Shown: positions 44,671-53,409, counted from the stretch's first letter. The stretch is DNA of 56,139 nt from Nodosilinea sp. FACHB-141 (GCF_014696135.1 NZ_JACJPP010000028.1:1-56139); one strand, 5' to 3'. Notes: generated from the sequence alone by a model not told the origin. A program made the numbers and translations.

Positions 44671-45093
44671 GTACTTATAGAAGCATCGGTTTTCCCTAGG
44701 GAGGAGCAGGCCGAGCAAGCTATTCGAGCCCTAGAATCATCCGGCTTTCCGATGGGTCAGATCTCAATTCTGACTAAGCAGTTGGCAGATGATGTGGTGG
44801 CGGGGGCGCGGTGATAGCGGCAGGCTACGTTGGTGCGGCTCTGGCTACGTTGGCCCCTGCCCCTTGTCCAGCGGCCTTGGCAACATCAAACCATCAAAGA
44901 TAGGTTACGTCCCCTGGGCGTTCCAAAATATCAGGCTGGAGCCTTTAGCGATCGCTTAATTGGTGGCAATTTTTTGGTGATTGTCGATGGCAGCTAGGAG
45001 GAAGTGAGCCAAGCTGAGTCGGTTTTAGCTAGCCACAGCATTCAAACAGGGAATATCTATTCCATGCCGCAGTCTGAAGTCAGTTCTGAGTAG
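44671..45093 (+). pseudogene. Remnant of a general-stress-protein (17M-like) gene
   Basis: The first part reads VFPREEQAEQAIRALESSGF and GQISILTKQLADD, the classic start of cyanobacterial 'general stress protein' sequences. It ends at TGA 44812. The glycine-rich central helix region survives only in fragments. The C-terminal part reads GVPKYQAGAFSDRLIGGNFL, VIVDGS, TAG, then EEVSQAESVLASHSIQTGNI. At least one frameshift or deletion and one nonsense codon break it. Confidence 0.6.
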
Positions 45094-45358
45094 CCGACTT
45101 TAAATAGAAAGAACGATTTCGTCAGTGCCGACCAGGGGCCTTTTGATTAATTAGGCGCTCGCCTAAACATGATCTATCCCTTTTTGATGAGGATGTCCTA
45201 GATCCTCATTTCTAGACTAAAGGCAACGACCTAAGCAAAGCCTTTTTAATGCGGTTTTAGCCTTCCTCGACAAGTCGTGACTGTGCTCGCATCTTTTTAC
45301 GACAGCAAAATCCCTTTGCTGCGTTAGGCCAATGGTTCTTTGAGCAGTAGGCAAAACG

Positions 45359-45880
45359 ATGGCTCTCTTACTGGTAGACCTCGACGGCACAATCCGAAAG
45401 CCCCTGAGTGAGGAGCAGTATTCTCAGCATCCCAAAGATCAGGCCATCATTGCTGGAGCTGATCGCGCATTGCAGTCCTACCCCGAAAATTGGATTATTG
45501 TTGGCATTACGAACCAGGGCGGGGTTGCGGCAGGACATAAGTCGATGCAAACCTGCGTCGAAGAACAGCAATACACCCTGGAGCTATTTCCCCAGGTCAA
45601 AGAAATTTACTTTTGCCCCGACTTTGCCGGCAAAAAGTGTTTTCGAGTGACGGCTCACAATGCCCATAACCATAGTAAAACTCATTGGTCAGGGCAGTTC
45701 CGAAAACCGGGGGCCGGCATGCTGCTGCTGGCGATCGCCCGGCATCAGCAGAGCGCTCAAAATACCTGTTACGTGGGTGATCGCCCCGAAGACGAGACAG
45801 CGGCCCAACGCGCTAAAGTACAGTTTCAATGGGCAGAAGATTGGATTAAGCAGCGCCAATCCATTAGCGAGCGTTTTTAA
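45359..45880 (+). CDS. HAD-superfamily (HAD-IIIA) phosphatase
   Basis: The 173-residue protein carries the HAD motif I LLVDLDGTI with Asp7 and Asp9, motif II in GITNQGGVAAG, a lysine in FRKPGAGMLL (motif III) and acidic motif IV CYVGDRPEDETAA. This matches HAD-IIIA phosphatases such as the GmhB/histidinol-phosphatase branch. The Cys pair CPDFAGKKC could bind zinc, but the full GmhB four-ligand site is not visible. Substrate unknown. It lies alone between decayed DNA and the ndhK region. Confidence 0.85.
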   Translation: MALLLVDLDGTIRKPLSEEQYSQHPKDQAIIAGADRALQSYPENWIIVGITNQGGVAAGHKSMQTCVEEQQYTLELFPQVKEIYFCPDFAGKKCFRVTAHNAHNHSKTHWSGQFRKPGAGMLLLAIARHQQSAQNTCYVGDRPEDETAAQRAKVQFQWAEDWIKQRQSISERF

Positions 45881-46458
45881 CGAGCGTTGTTGTAGCCATC
45901 ACTAGAACAGTTAGGCCATTTTGTGTTCTCCTAGAACGATGGCTATTCACCACTGTGATATCCCAGTCACTGAAACAAGCTCTCGCAGATCATCAAAAGC
46001 TCTGATCCGCTGTAAGGTAGGCACTGCCCACCAGCCTCAATTTAGTGACTTTCCACCCTGCCAATAATAAGTCTGCTCACTTGCAAGGTAGCCTTTGTCA
46101 GAAATCATGGGAGCAACAAAAAAACAGGTTGAAAGAGTGAATATAAACCTTATTCTCTAGCCTTTAACTGCGGTTAGCCCACCTGCGAATCGGTGCATAA
46201 ATAACTGAATTCAAATATGCCTCAAGAAAGACGGGGTTAGCCCTTGCAGCGCTTAGACTCATATGCACTGAGTGGTTTTATTTTTTGACCAAACAGTTCA
46301 AATTAAGTATTGCCAAGCCTGTAAATTGGGCACAGCATAAATTTATTTGACTGTAAGTTACATAAATAAAATTATCAGTTTTGGCCCGATTGGGAGTCCC
46401 CGCTACATTCTCCAAAGCGGAATATTTTGCGATAAAAACTAACACAAGGGATAGGGCA
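45881..46458. other. Intergenic region before ndhK
   Basis: No gene is evident. The last 120 bases are A+T-rich (TTATTTGACTGTAAG and TAAATAAAATTATC), probably the ndhK promoter region. An in-frame TTG at 46381 extends the ndhK frame upstream without extra family similarity. Confidence 0.45.
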
Positions 46459-47205
46459 ATGGTTTTTAACAGTAACCCGAATCAACTCAATTATTTAGAG
46501 GATCATGAGCGGGTGGCCTTCCCCAGCGATCGCCCCACAGTTACCCAAGAGCTCGCCGAAAACGTCATTTTGACCACGGTAGACGACCTGTATAACTGGG
46601 TGCGGCTATCGAGCCTCTTTCCCCTCTTATACGGCACCGCCTGCTGCTTTATTGAGTTTGCGGCCCTAATTGGCTCTCGATTTGATTTCGATCGCTTTGG
46701 CCTATTGCCCCGTGCTAGCCCCCGACAGGCCGATTTGATTATTTTGGCTGGCACCCTAAACATGAAAATGTCGGCCGCTACTCGACGGCTGTACGACCAG
46801 ATGCCGGAACCCAAATACGTAATTGCTATGGGGGCCTGCATGATTACCGGCGGCATGTTTAGCGCCGATTCGCCCACAGCAGTGCGAGGAGCCGATAAAG
46901 TTCTGCCCATCGACGTCTATATCCCTGGTTGCCCCCCCCGACCCGAGGCCATTATCGACGCCATTATCAAGCTGCGCAAAAAGATTTCCCAAGAGTCTTT
47001 GCAGGATCGGGGCATGCAGCAACAGACAAATCGTTTCTACACCGTCAGCCACAAAATGAAGCTTATTCCCGAAGTTCATCAGGGGGACTACGTGCGGGCT
47101 GAGTTTCGCCAAAAACCGCCCTTAGAGCTGGCCCAAGAGCAGGGTATACCGCTGCCAGAGCTGCTCCAGCAGATGGAACCCGACAAAACTAGAGAAAGCT
47201 GGTAA
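46459..47205 (+). CDS. ndhK: NAD(P)H-quinone oxidoreductase subunit K (divergent copy)
   Basis: The ATG at 46459 follows AGGG and gives 248 residues, the usual size. All four ligands of cluster N2 are kept: Cys62 and Cys63 (GTACCFIEF), Cys127 (GACMITGG) and Cys158 ([10 protein letters not shown]). The protein forms the quinone-facing connecting module of NDH-1 with NdhH. Compared with common NdhK, it has changed positions such as [20 protein letters not shown] (usually ITAGTITMKM...) and [10 protein letters not shown]. Its partner ndhH starts nine bases later; standard cyanobacterial order is ndhC-ndhK-ndhJ, and neither is here. It is likely a paralogue of a chromosomal copy. Confidence 0.93.
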   Translation: MVFNSNPNQLNYLEDHERVAFPSDRPTVTQELAENVILTTVDDLYNWVRLSSLFPLLYGTACCFIEFAALIGSRFDFDRFGLLPRASPRQADLIILAGTLNMKMSAATRRLYDQMPEPKYVIAMGACMITGGMFSADSPTAVRGADKVLPIDVYIPGCPPRPEAIIDAIIKLRKKISQESLQDRGMQQQTNRFYTVSHKMKLIPEVHQGDYVRAEFRQKPPLELAQEQGIPLPELLQQMEPDKTRESW

Positions 47206-47214
47206 GGGAAACCC

Positions 47215-48408
47215 ATGACATACAGCAAAAGCATCGAAACCCGCACCGAACCCATGACCATCAACATGGGGCCGCATCATCCCTCCACTCACGGAGTGCT
47301 GCGCATGATCGTCACCCTCGATGGTGAAGACGTGCTGGACTGTGAACCCGTAATTGGCTATCTCCACCGGGGCATGGAGAAAATTGCCGAAAACCGTACC
47401 CCCACCATGTACATTCCCTACGTGAGTCGGTGGGACTACGCCGAGGGCATGTTCAATGAAGCAGTGACGGTGAATGTATTCGAGCAACTGGCTGACATCG
47501 AAATTCCCAAGCGGGCCAGCTATATCCGCATGATTATGCTGGAGCTCAACCGCATTGCCAACCACCTGCTGTGGCTTGGCCCTTTTCTGGCCGACGTGGG
47601 GGCACAAACTCCCTTTTTCTATATCTTTCGAGAGCGAGAGATGATCTACGACCTGTGGGAAGCCGCTACCGGCTACCGCATGGTCAACAACAACTACTTT
47701 CGCATTGGCGGCGTGGCCGCCGACCTACCCTACGGCTGGACCGACAAGTGTCGCGATTTCTGCAACTACTTTTTGCCCAAGGTCGATGAGTACGAGCGTC
47801 TAATTACCAACAACCCCATTTTTCGGCGGCGCGTCGAGGGGCTCGGGGTAATTTCTCGCGAAGATGCCATTAACTGGGGGCTATCAGGGCCCATGCTGCG
47901 GGCCTCTGGAGTAAAGTGGGACCTGCGCAAGGTCGACCACTACGAGCGCTACGACGACTTTGACTGGGAAATCGAGTGGGAAACCGCCGGAGACTGTATG
48001 GCCCGCTACTTCGTCCGCATTCGCGAGATGCGGCAGGCGGCCAACATTGTGCTTCAGGCCCTAGACGGTCTCCCCGGCGGCTCCCTAGAAAGCTTAGAAG
48101 CCAAGCGGATGGCAGAAGGCCCTAAGTCGGGCTGGAATGCATTTGACTATCAATTCATCGGCAAAAAAATAGCCCCCACCTTTAAAATTCCCCAGGGAGA
48201 GCACTATGCCCGAGTCGAAACGGGCAAAGGCGAGATGGGCATTTTTCTGATCGGCAACGGCAATGTGTTTCCATGGCGCTGGAAAATTCGCGCGCCAGAC
48301 TTTGTCAATTTACAAATTTTGCCGTTTTTGCTTGAGGGGGTCAAAGTCGCTGATATCACCGTGATTTTGGGCAGCGTTGACATCATTATGGGTTCAGTCG
48401 ATCGCTGA
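47215..48408 (+). CDS. ndhH: NAD(P)H-quinone oxidoreductase subunit H
   Basis: The 397-residue protein is full length and has the NdhH marks [12 protein letters not shown] near 18-29, [27 protein letters not shown], and the C-terminal [13 protein letters not shown]. NdhH sits with NdhK in the hydrophilic connecting arm of NDH-1 and shapes the plastoquinone site. GGGAAA before the ATG and a nine-base gap from ndhK imply one transcript. Divergent parts include [20 protein letters not shown] in place of the usual variant. In most cyanobacteria ndhH is alone; pairing with ndhK is unusual. Confidence 0.95.
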   Translation: MTYSKSIETRTEPMTINMGPHHPSTHGVLRMIVTLDGEDVLDCEPVIGYLHRGMEKIAENRTPTMYIPYVSRWDYAEGMFNEAVTVNVFEQLADIEIPKRASYIRMIMLELNRIANHLLWLGPFLADVGAQTPFFYIFREREMIYDLWEAATGYRMVNNNYFRIGGVAADLPYGWTDKCRDFCNYFLPKVDEYERLITNNPIFRRRVEGLGVISREDAINWGLSGPMLRASGVKWDLRKVDHYERYDDFDWEIEWETAGDCMARYFVRIREMRQAANIVLQALDGLPGGSLESLEAKRMAEGPKSGWNAFDYQFIGKKIAPTFKIPQGEHYARVETGKGEMGIFLIGNGNVFPWRWKIRAPDFVNLQILPFLLEGVKVADITVILGSVDIIMGSVDR

Positions 48409-48529
48409 GTGATGTGGCTCGTCTGGGTATCTGGTCATAAGTCAGACGGGTGTCGAGCCTAGAGCCAAGGATATGCTGCCTTGGATGTAGCTCAGAGGGA
48501 TCTCCACTGGGAGATTTAGTGAGCCCGGT

Positions 48530-49038
48530 TTGAAGGAGCAAATCGCCCTGCGCGTGGTAGACGCACTAGCGTGATTCTCGATATTTTTGCCCAGCGGGCG
48601 CAGTCCCAGGTCAGTAAACTCCAGGTGGAACTAGCCCAGATGGAGTATCTACTGCCCCGGCTGCGCGGTCTGGGGCAGGCCATGTCAAGGCTGGGCAGCG
48701 GCAGCGGCACCCGAGGCTCAGGGAAACCAAGCCAGAGACCGAGCGGCAGATGATCCAGCGGCGGATCAACCTGCTGCTGCAGGAGCTTGGACGACCTGCC
48801 CACGATTCCAGGTTCGGCTCTGCTGATGTTTAACAAGGTCGATCAAGTGGAGTCGGAAGATCTGTCTACGGCCCAGCACATCTACCCCAATGCTCTGTTT
48901 ATTTCTGCTACCCAGCAGCTGGGCCTAGAAACCCTAGGGCAGCGAATGCTGCACTTGGTGCGTCAAACCAGCAAAGCTCGCAATCTTAGGGTTAGGCACT
49001 CAGCCCAGACCGGCTTGGTAGCCCTTGTAACGCGGTGA
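48530..49038 (+). pseudogene. hflX: hflX GTPase remnant with central deletion
   Basis: The frame from 48571 reads [20 protein letters not shown], then [20 protein letters not shown], the N-terminal domain of HflX. After SGTRGSGK it degrades ([15 protein letters not shown] in another frame). It then jumps to the C-terminal G4 and end region, LLMFNKVDQVESEDL and ISATQQLGLETLGQRMLHLV. The P-loop and G2-G3 segments are missing, so no active GTPase can be made. Frames also change at least twice. It follows ndhH on the same strand. Confidence 0.75.
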
Positions 49039-49115
49039 CAGCTCCTTAAATACAGCCTCTTAGGGCAGGTGCCATCTTCGCCGCCTGTACAGTCAATTCA
49101 GGAAGCCCGCAACCC

Positions 49116-49808
49116 ATGAGAAATCTACAACAATGCCAAGGCGGACAACTACTTTCTCGCCCCGGCGTGCCTACCGAAACAGGCGCATCTAGCGGCTTAC
49201 ATCCCCTGAGGCTAGAACCTGAGGGGGATGGGCTAATCTATGTGCCAAAAAGCTATCAGCCAGCGAAGCCAGCCCCGCTCGTGTTGATGCTGCACGGTGC
49301 GGGCGGTGATGCGGAGGGAGCCTTGAGGCCGCTAGCAGGACTAGCCAATACCTACGGCCTGCTGCTGCTGGCGGTCGAGTCGCGCGATCGCACCTGGGAT
49401 GTGATCGTTAGCCGCTACGGACCTGACATTGTCGTTATCGACCGGGCGCTAGAGCAGACATTTAGGCGGTATGCGGTGGATGCCGAGAAGGTTGCGATCG
49501 CAGGCTTCTCCGATGGCGCATCCTATGCCCTCTCTGTAGGCGTTACTAACGGCGATTTATTCACCCATATCATCGCCTTTTCCCCCGGCTTTATGGCCCC
49601 TGTCACTCAGCGGGGAGAACCCCAGATCTTCGTCTCCCATGGCACAGCCGACCCGGTACTACCCATTAACCATAGGTGTAGTCGTCGCATCGTCCCCCAG
49701 CTCCAGCAGACAGGCTACGACACCCGCTACCGAGAGTTTGAAGGCGGCCATACCGTTCCGGCAGACGTTTCCCGTGAAGCCATGACCTGGCTTACCACCT
49801 CGGTCTAA
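49116..49808 (+). CDS. PHB-depolymerase/phospholipase-like esterase
   Basis: The 230-residue product has the alpha/beta-hydrolase pattern LVLMLHGAGG near 56-64, nucleophile Ser132 (AGFSDGASYAL), Asp179 (SHGTADPVLP) and His212 (EGGHTVPADV). This fits the phospholipase/carboxylesterase and LpqC-like group. It has no signal peptide, so it is cytosolic. Complete catalytic triad and normal length. It faces the plasmid backbone genes with a 70-base gap to the next co-oriented gene. Confidence 0.9.
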   Translation: MRNLQQCQGGQLLSRPGVPTETGASSGLHPLRLEPEGDGLIYVPKSYQPAKPAPLVLMLHGAGGDAEGALRPLAGLANTYGLLLLAVESRDRTWDVIVSRYGPDIVVIDRALEQTFRRYAVDAEKVAIAGFSDGASYALSVGVTNGDLFTHIIAFSPGFMAPVTQRGEPQIFVSHGTADPVLPINHRCSRRIVPQLQQTGYDTRYREFEGGHTVPADVSREAMTWLTTSV

Positions 49809-49879
49809 ACTGCTGCCCAGTAAAGACTTTTGCTGCGTGAAATGACAATTCTATCCGTTGTTTTTTACCTAGATAAACC

Positions 49880-50266
49880 ATGACCCAACCCAACCTATCT
49901 GATCAACAAACCAACCTAGATCAAGCCGTAGCCTCATCCGATCAGGCTCAGCCTATGGCCCCCACCCAGGCCTCTGGTAGCGTCATGATTGATGCCCACG
50001 CCGCTGCCGGAGCCGATCAGGCGCAAGGTGATCCAGTTGAGCATCCCATCGCCACCAATTTCTCAAATGCCACCGTCGTCGGGGATGCCAAAACAGCAGA
50101 TGTGGCCGTAGCCAATGGCCCCTTTGAAGCAGAGCAAGCTATAGAAAAAGGCAAGGTTAACCTGCACAATAACCCAGATACCCCTGACAGCGATCTGCAG
50201 GACTCCCTACCCAATACCGACCCCGTAAGTCTGCCAATCGCTCCCAACACCAATCATCAGGAGTAG
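49880..50266 (+). CDS. Disordered hypothetical protein (128 aa)
   Basis: The ATG at 49880 opens a strongly polar, Gln/Asp/Ala/Pro-rich protein with no hydrophobic core (MTQPNLSDQQTNLDQAVASS at the start). One short helix-like segment (EAEQAIEKGKVNLHNNP) is the only ordered part. It is likely intrinsically disordered. A hairpin follows 17 bases after the stop. Confidence 0.5.
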   Translation: MTQPNLSDQQTNLDQAVASSDQAQPMAPTQASGSVMIDAHAAAGADQAQGDPVEHPIATNFSNATVVGDAKTADVAVANGPFEAEQAIEKGKVNLHNNPDTPDSDLQDSLPNTDPVSLPIAPNTNHQE

Positions 50267-50282
50267 GCATCTCCCAAACCAA

Positions 50283-50306
50283 AAGCCTCCTTCAAAGAGG
50301 AGGCTT
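50283..50306 (+). terminator. Hairpin after the 128-aa gene
   Basis: AAGCCTCC and GGAGGCTT form an eight-base stem. The T-run is poor (TTCT), so it may be a weak terminator, or a bidirectional one shared with the recombinase gene that ends at 50400 on the other strand. Confidence 0.5.
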
Positions 50307-50399
50307 CTAAGCAATAGCGGCTTAAAACCTGCACAGCAACAATCCCTATCCGGCTGTAGGGTGTGGTGGACGCAATCTTGGCTAAGCGGTGGGCTCGGT

Positions 50400-50948
50400 T
50401 CAATACCCCAACGCCGCGATCGCCTTCTTCTTCTGCTCTGGGCTCACCTCCAGGTACCGCTGCAAACTAGCCAAGGAGCGGTGGCCGCTAATCTCCTGAA
50501 TCACCCGCAGCGGCACCCCGGCATTACTCAAGTTAGTTAATGCCGTGCGCCTGAAGCTGTGGGTGCTAATCCCTAGCCCCTCCAGCCCGACATAGGCCAG
50601 CGCCTGGTCGAGCAGCCAATCCGCCGACGATCGCGCCAACCGCCCTCGGCCATGCCGACCGGGAAACAGGTACTCAGCCCCGCCGTTGTCGTAGGTCGCT
50701 AGCAGTGCCGCTAGCCTGGGGTGAATGTCGATCTGCCGGGTAGCCAGCTTGCCCTTCGTCGCCTTGGCCGGTAGCACCAGCACATCGCCTTTAATATCGC
50801 TAAGCCGCAGGGCGATCGCCTCACTCACCCGCAGCCCGCAATAGAGCATGAGACCGAACAGGGCTCGATCGCGGGGGGAGTCCATCGCCGCAAACAGCCG
50901 GGCAATTTCATCATGGGTTAGTACTTTCGCTTGGCCGTTGGTGCTCAT
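50400..50948 (-). CDS. Tyrosine recombinase, catalytic domain only (second copy type)
   Basis: The 182-residue product has Arg40 (GLRVSEAIALR), Lys near 63-67 (KATKGK), His130 and Arg133 (STHSFRRTALTN), His156 (SGHRSLASLQRY) and nucleophile Tyr165. It lacks the N-terminal DNA-binding domain, like the recombinase at 36242-36781, but has the standard His where that one has Trp. It is next to the plasmid backbone and may resolve multimers or integrate the element. The TGTCTC-type repeat cluster starts 110 bases upstream. Confidence 0.92.
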   Translation of the reverse strand: MSTNGQAKVLTHDEIARLFAAMDSPRDRALFGLMLYCGLRVSEAIALRLSDIKGDVLVLPAKATKGKLATRQIDIHPRLAALLATYDNGGAEYLFPGRHGRGRLARSSADWLLDQALAYVGLEGLGISTHSFRRTALTNLSNAGVPLRVIQEISGHRSLASLQRYLEVSPEQKKKAIAALGY

Positions 50949-51058
50949 GGGATCCGTAGCGTACTTGCCTTGCTTTACTAGACAGTATTATCATTTCGTA
51001 TAGTAGAAAACGACAATTTATAAGGGTTTCCGGGTGTTGGGTCGGGCGATCGGTTTTC

Positions 51059-51180
51059 GTCTCACTTGAGACAGCCAGGAAGCCTTGATCTTTCGTTGCG
51101 TTGTCTCAGTGTTGGAATGGTGAGACGGTCGGGTCTTTGACTAAGCTGCACAGTGCCAGATTGAATAACATCGAGACAAG
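51059..51180. repeat. Cluster of TGTCTCA-type sites near the recombinase
   Basis: GTCTCA-CT-TGAGAC (51059-51072) is a perfect palindrome. Further sites are TTGTCTCAG (51101), TGAGACGG (51121) and CGAGACAAG (51172). The core matches the eleven-site array at 1146-1279. The stretch 50949-51314 has no other gene. Possible second binding region of the same protein. Confidence 0.5.
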
Positions 51181-51314
51181 TTCGTGTCGTTGACGAAATC
51201 TTCTTTATCGATTTGAGGCAGAAAAAGCGAGCTGGCTTTAGCTTTGCTGCTTTACTAACACTAATGTGCCTCCACGACAATAAAGCTGCTCTACACATCC
51301 AGCACAACACAAAA

Positions 51315-51905
51315 TCAGTACCTAGCCTTGAGAATCTGAGCTGCCGTCAGCCTGTTCTCAGATGCCAACTCTATTAACAGAGCCGAGGTAATTGCAGCAT
51401 TCCTCTCAACCAGTACCGCCTCGTATAACCCCTCGAACCGGGTCAGCACAGTGATCCGTTGGGCGATGGGGTCAACAATCCAATATTCGGCAATGCCTCG
51501 GGCTTCATACTGCGATCGCTTATAGCGGTAGTCGCGATCGATGTTTTTCTTCCCTGGCGACACCACCTCCACCACTAGCCGAGGTGGCGGCATATCCAAC
51601 GTTACCGTTGCCCGATTCGCCCCCTCAAGAGCCATAGCGAGTTCCTCTGACAACACCATCAAATCGGGCACGCGCACGGTGGTGCGTTCCCCCATGACAG
51701 CTATCTCTGTTTTAGTTCTCAGGCGATCGGGGGATACACCTTGCTGCAAAAAGTAGGCAAACAAAAACGAGGTAATGCGCTGGTTCAGGTCGCTCTCTGG
51801 CGGCATTTCAATCACTTCCCCGTCTTCTAACTCATAGAGGGTGTCGAGGTTGCTGGTATAGGCAAAGAACTCCTCCAGACCCATGCGGGTAGTTGCAACG
51901 GTCAT
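51315..51905 (-). CDS. Uma2 family (DUF820) endonuclease-like protein
   Basis: The 196-residue protein has the Uma2 architecture: YELEDGEVIEMPPESDLNQR near 24-43, PDLMVL with Asp81, VVEVVSPGKKN with Glu113 and Lys119-120, and YWIVDPIAQRITVLTR. The Asp-(Glu-x-Lys) set is the PD-(D/E)XK nuclease core. Uma2 proteins are very numerous in cyanobacteria and poorly understood. Complete and of normal length; ATG 51905. Confidence 0.92.
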   Translation of the reverse strand: MTVATTRMGLEEFFAYTSNLDTLYELEDGEVIEMPPESDLNQRITSFLFAYFLQQGVSPDRLRTKTEIAVMGERTTVRVPDLMVLSEELAMALEGANRATVTLDMPPPRLVVEVVSPGKKNIDRDYRYKRSQYEARGIAEYWIVDPIAQRITVLTRFEGLYEAVLVERNAAITSALLIELASENRLTAAQILKARY

Positions 51906-52006
51906 GGTGTCCTAGCCTCCAACGAGAAACGCCGTGGTAATCGCATTATCCCAAGTTCACTCACAGCGTGCCATTCCCCTCGTCTCGTTTGGGCTGCCAC
52001 CAGGCA

Positions 52007-52552
52007 TCAAGCATCTCGGCCAAACTTGCTCATCATCGCCTCAGCCCGTTTGCGGTTAGCCAACTGCTGCCGGTTATCATGCTTCTGGCTAGCGTTTTCC
52101 ACCACCTGGGCGAGGGCCTCAGGGTTAGCCTCCATATACTCGTACATGGCCTCGATCAACACTTCACGGCTTAGTCCCTGGTGCCGACAAAACGTGTGCA
52201 GCCGTTCGATCAAATCTGCTTCTAGGCGAAAGGTGCTGCGCTTTGTCGGTGGCTCACTCTCTGTATCTATATGTCTAGATGCCTGAATATCTGTATGTCT
52301 AGAAGCTCCCACAGCTATCCCAGCCTTAAGAGTTTCAGACATCTGGATATCTGTATGTCTAGACTCGACTGGCTCTGAAAGACCTGGCACAGCGGTTTCA
52401 ACCGTCGTACCCTCATCTTCTATATGTCTAGATATCTGTATGTCTTGAAACCTTGGCGTCTGGACATCTTGAGGTTTTGAGGTCAGAGCGGCATCCCGGG
52501 GGGCGACCTTAGGACGCTGCCGCTGTTTGAGTCGGTCTAGGGCATCACTCAT
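52007..52552 (-). CDS. Ribbon-helix-helix partition partner with repeat-rich N-terminus
   Basis: The 181-residue product has a disordered N-terminal half in which (S)RH(T)DIQ-type peptides recur (DIQISRHIED at 37-46, SRHTDIQMS at 64-72, SRHTDIQASRHIDTE at 84-98). A ribbon-helix-helix domain follows at about 105-142 (STFRLEADLIERLHTFCRHQ then SREVLIEAMYEYME), and a basic helical tail. The ATG overlaps the end of parA by eight bases (ATGAGTGA), so the two are translationally coupled. By analogy with ParG/Omega it binds a centromere and stimulates ParA. The repeated peptide is encoded by ATGTCTAGA-type DNA sites. Confidence 0.8.
   Translation of the reverse strand: MSDALDRLKQRQRPKVAPRDAALTSKPQDVQTPRFQDIQISRHIEDEGTTVETAVPGLSEPVESRHTDIQMSETLKAGIAVGASRHTDIQASRHIDTESEPPTKRSTFRLEADLIERLHTFCRHQGLSREVLIEAMYEYMEANPEALAQVVENASQKHDNRQQLANRKRAEAMMSKFGRDA
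52271..52448. repeat. Intragenic ATGTCTAGA-type repeats, candidate centromere
   Basis: ATGTCTAGA occurs at 52271, 52295, 52355 and 52424, and ATGTCTTGA at 52440. An inverted AGACAT lies at 52338. Two spacings are 24 and 16 bases, multiples of eight. Several copies sit in the longer block GATATCTGTATGTCTAGA. All lie inside the coding sequence of the ribbon-helix-helix gene and match the parA upstream sites at 53366-53409. Confidence 0.65.
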
Positions 52553-53309
52553 GGGTAAGGGCCTCTACAATTTGCTCAAAGGGGTATTGCAGGTCGGGCT
52601 GGTCTAGTTCGCTGAGCAACTTGCCCTGCCGAATGGCGTTCTTAAACTTCTCCGACTCGCGGATAGAGGCCAGAATGGGGGCCTCACCGGCGAACTCTTT
52701 CATAGCAGCGATGTTTTGCCGGCCCTCTAGAGTTTGGGTATTGCCCACCCAGCGATCGCGAAAAGGAATTATCCCCAACACCGACCCGGTGAACGCCTCT
52801 AGCTCAGCTTGTTCATTCAAAAAATCCAGTGTATCGACCAAGGAGTTAACCCCTTTAACATTGGCTTCTACCGGAATCAGCACATGGTCAGAGGCCCCAA
52901 CGGCAGAGAGGCAGATCTGCGATCGCGACGGCTGCACATCGATCAGCACCACATCGAACATGTCGTGAATCTTGCGCAGCCGCTGCTTCAAGATGAAGGC
53001 CCCCGCCCCACTGCTGCTGAGAAAGTCGCTCACTTTGAACAAGCCGCGATCGGCGGGCATCACAAACAAGTTCTCGTACTGGGTGCCGTAGACCCCATCC
53101 TCAACCTCGACCTGCTTGGTCAGTACTTCAAACAGACTGGGCTCATCAGGCTGCACCTCATGACCCAAATAAAAGGTCAGATTTGCTTGGGGGTCAGCAT
53201 CTACCGCCAGCACCTTTTTGCCCTGCTGAGCTAGCAGCAGGGCGGTAAAAAACACCGTCGTCGTCTTCCCCTGTCCCCCCGACAGAGAAATCGCTGAGCA
53301 GATTTTCAC
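52545..53309 (-). CDS. parA: ParA-type partition ATPase
   Basis: The 254-residue protein has a deviant Walker A at 10-17 (SGGQGKTT), DADPQANLT at 37-45, VVLIDVQPSRSQICLSAVGA for Walker B and switch II, and HVLIPVEANVKGVNSLVDTL. It is a small ParA (type Ib size) that drives plasmid segregation with an RHH partner encoded next. The first lysine of the deviant Walker motif, which contacts ATP across the dimer, is replaced by Ser10, though Lys15 is kept. It overlaps the partner gene by eight bases. AT-rich operator-like sites lie upstream. Confidence 0.9.
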   Translation of the reverse strand: MKICSAISLSGGQGKTTTVFFTALLLAQQGKKVLAVDADPQANLTFYLGHEVQPDEPSLFEVLTKQVEVEDGVYGTQYENLFVMPADRGLFKVSDFLSSSGAGAFILKQRLRKIHDMFDVVLIDVQPSRSQICLSAVGASDHVLIPVEANVKGVNSLVDTLDFLNEQAELEAFTGSVLGIIPFRDRWVGNTQTLEGRQNIAAMKEFAGEAPILASIRESEKFKNAIRQGKLLSELDQPDLQYPFEQIVEALTHE

Positions 53310-53365
53310 AGGGCCAATCCTATAACAGCGATTTGAGGATAGCGTCTTGGCATCAGGACATCAAT

Positions 53366-53409
53366 ATGTCTATATGTCTAAACTCAAATATGCTTATATA
53401 TCTAGACAT
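53366..53409. promoter_or_regulatory. parA operator sites matching the intragenic repeats
   Basis: ATGTCTATA (53366), ATGTCTAAA (53374, eight bases later) and the inverted TCTAGACAT (53401) lie within 100 bases upstream of parA in A+T-rich DNA. The eight-base spacing equals that expected for RHH dimers side by side. Autoregulation by the partner protein is a fair inference. Confidence 0.6.

Noticed and set aside
51062..51310. Cys-rich 82-codon minus-strand frame
   Set aside because: It spans the TGTCTCA repeat cluster; composition looks like chance translation.
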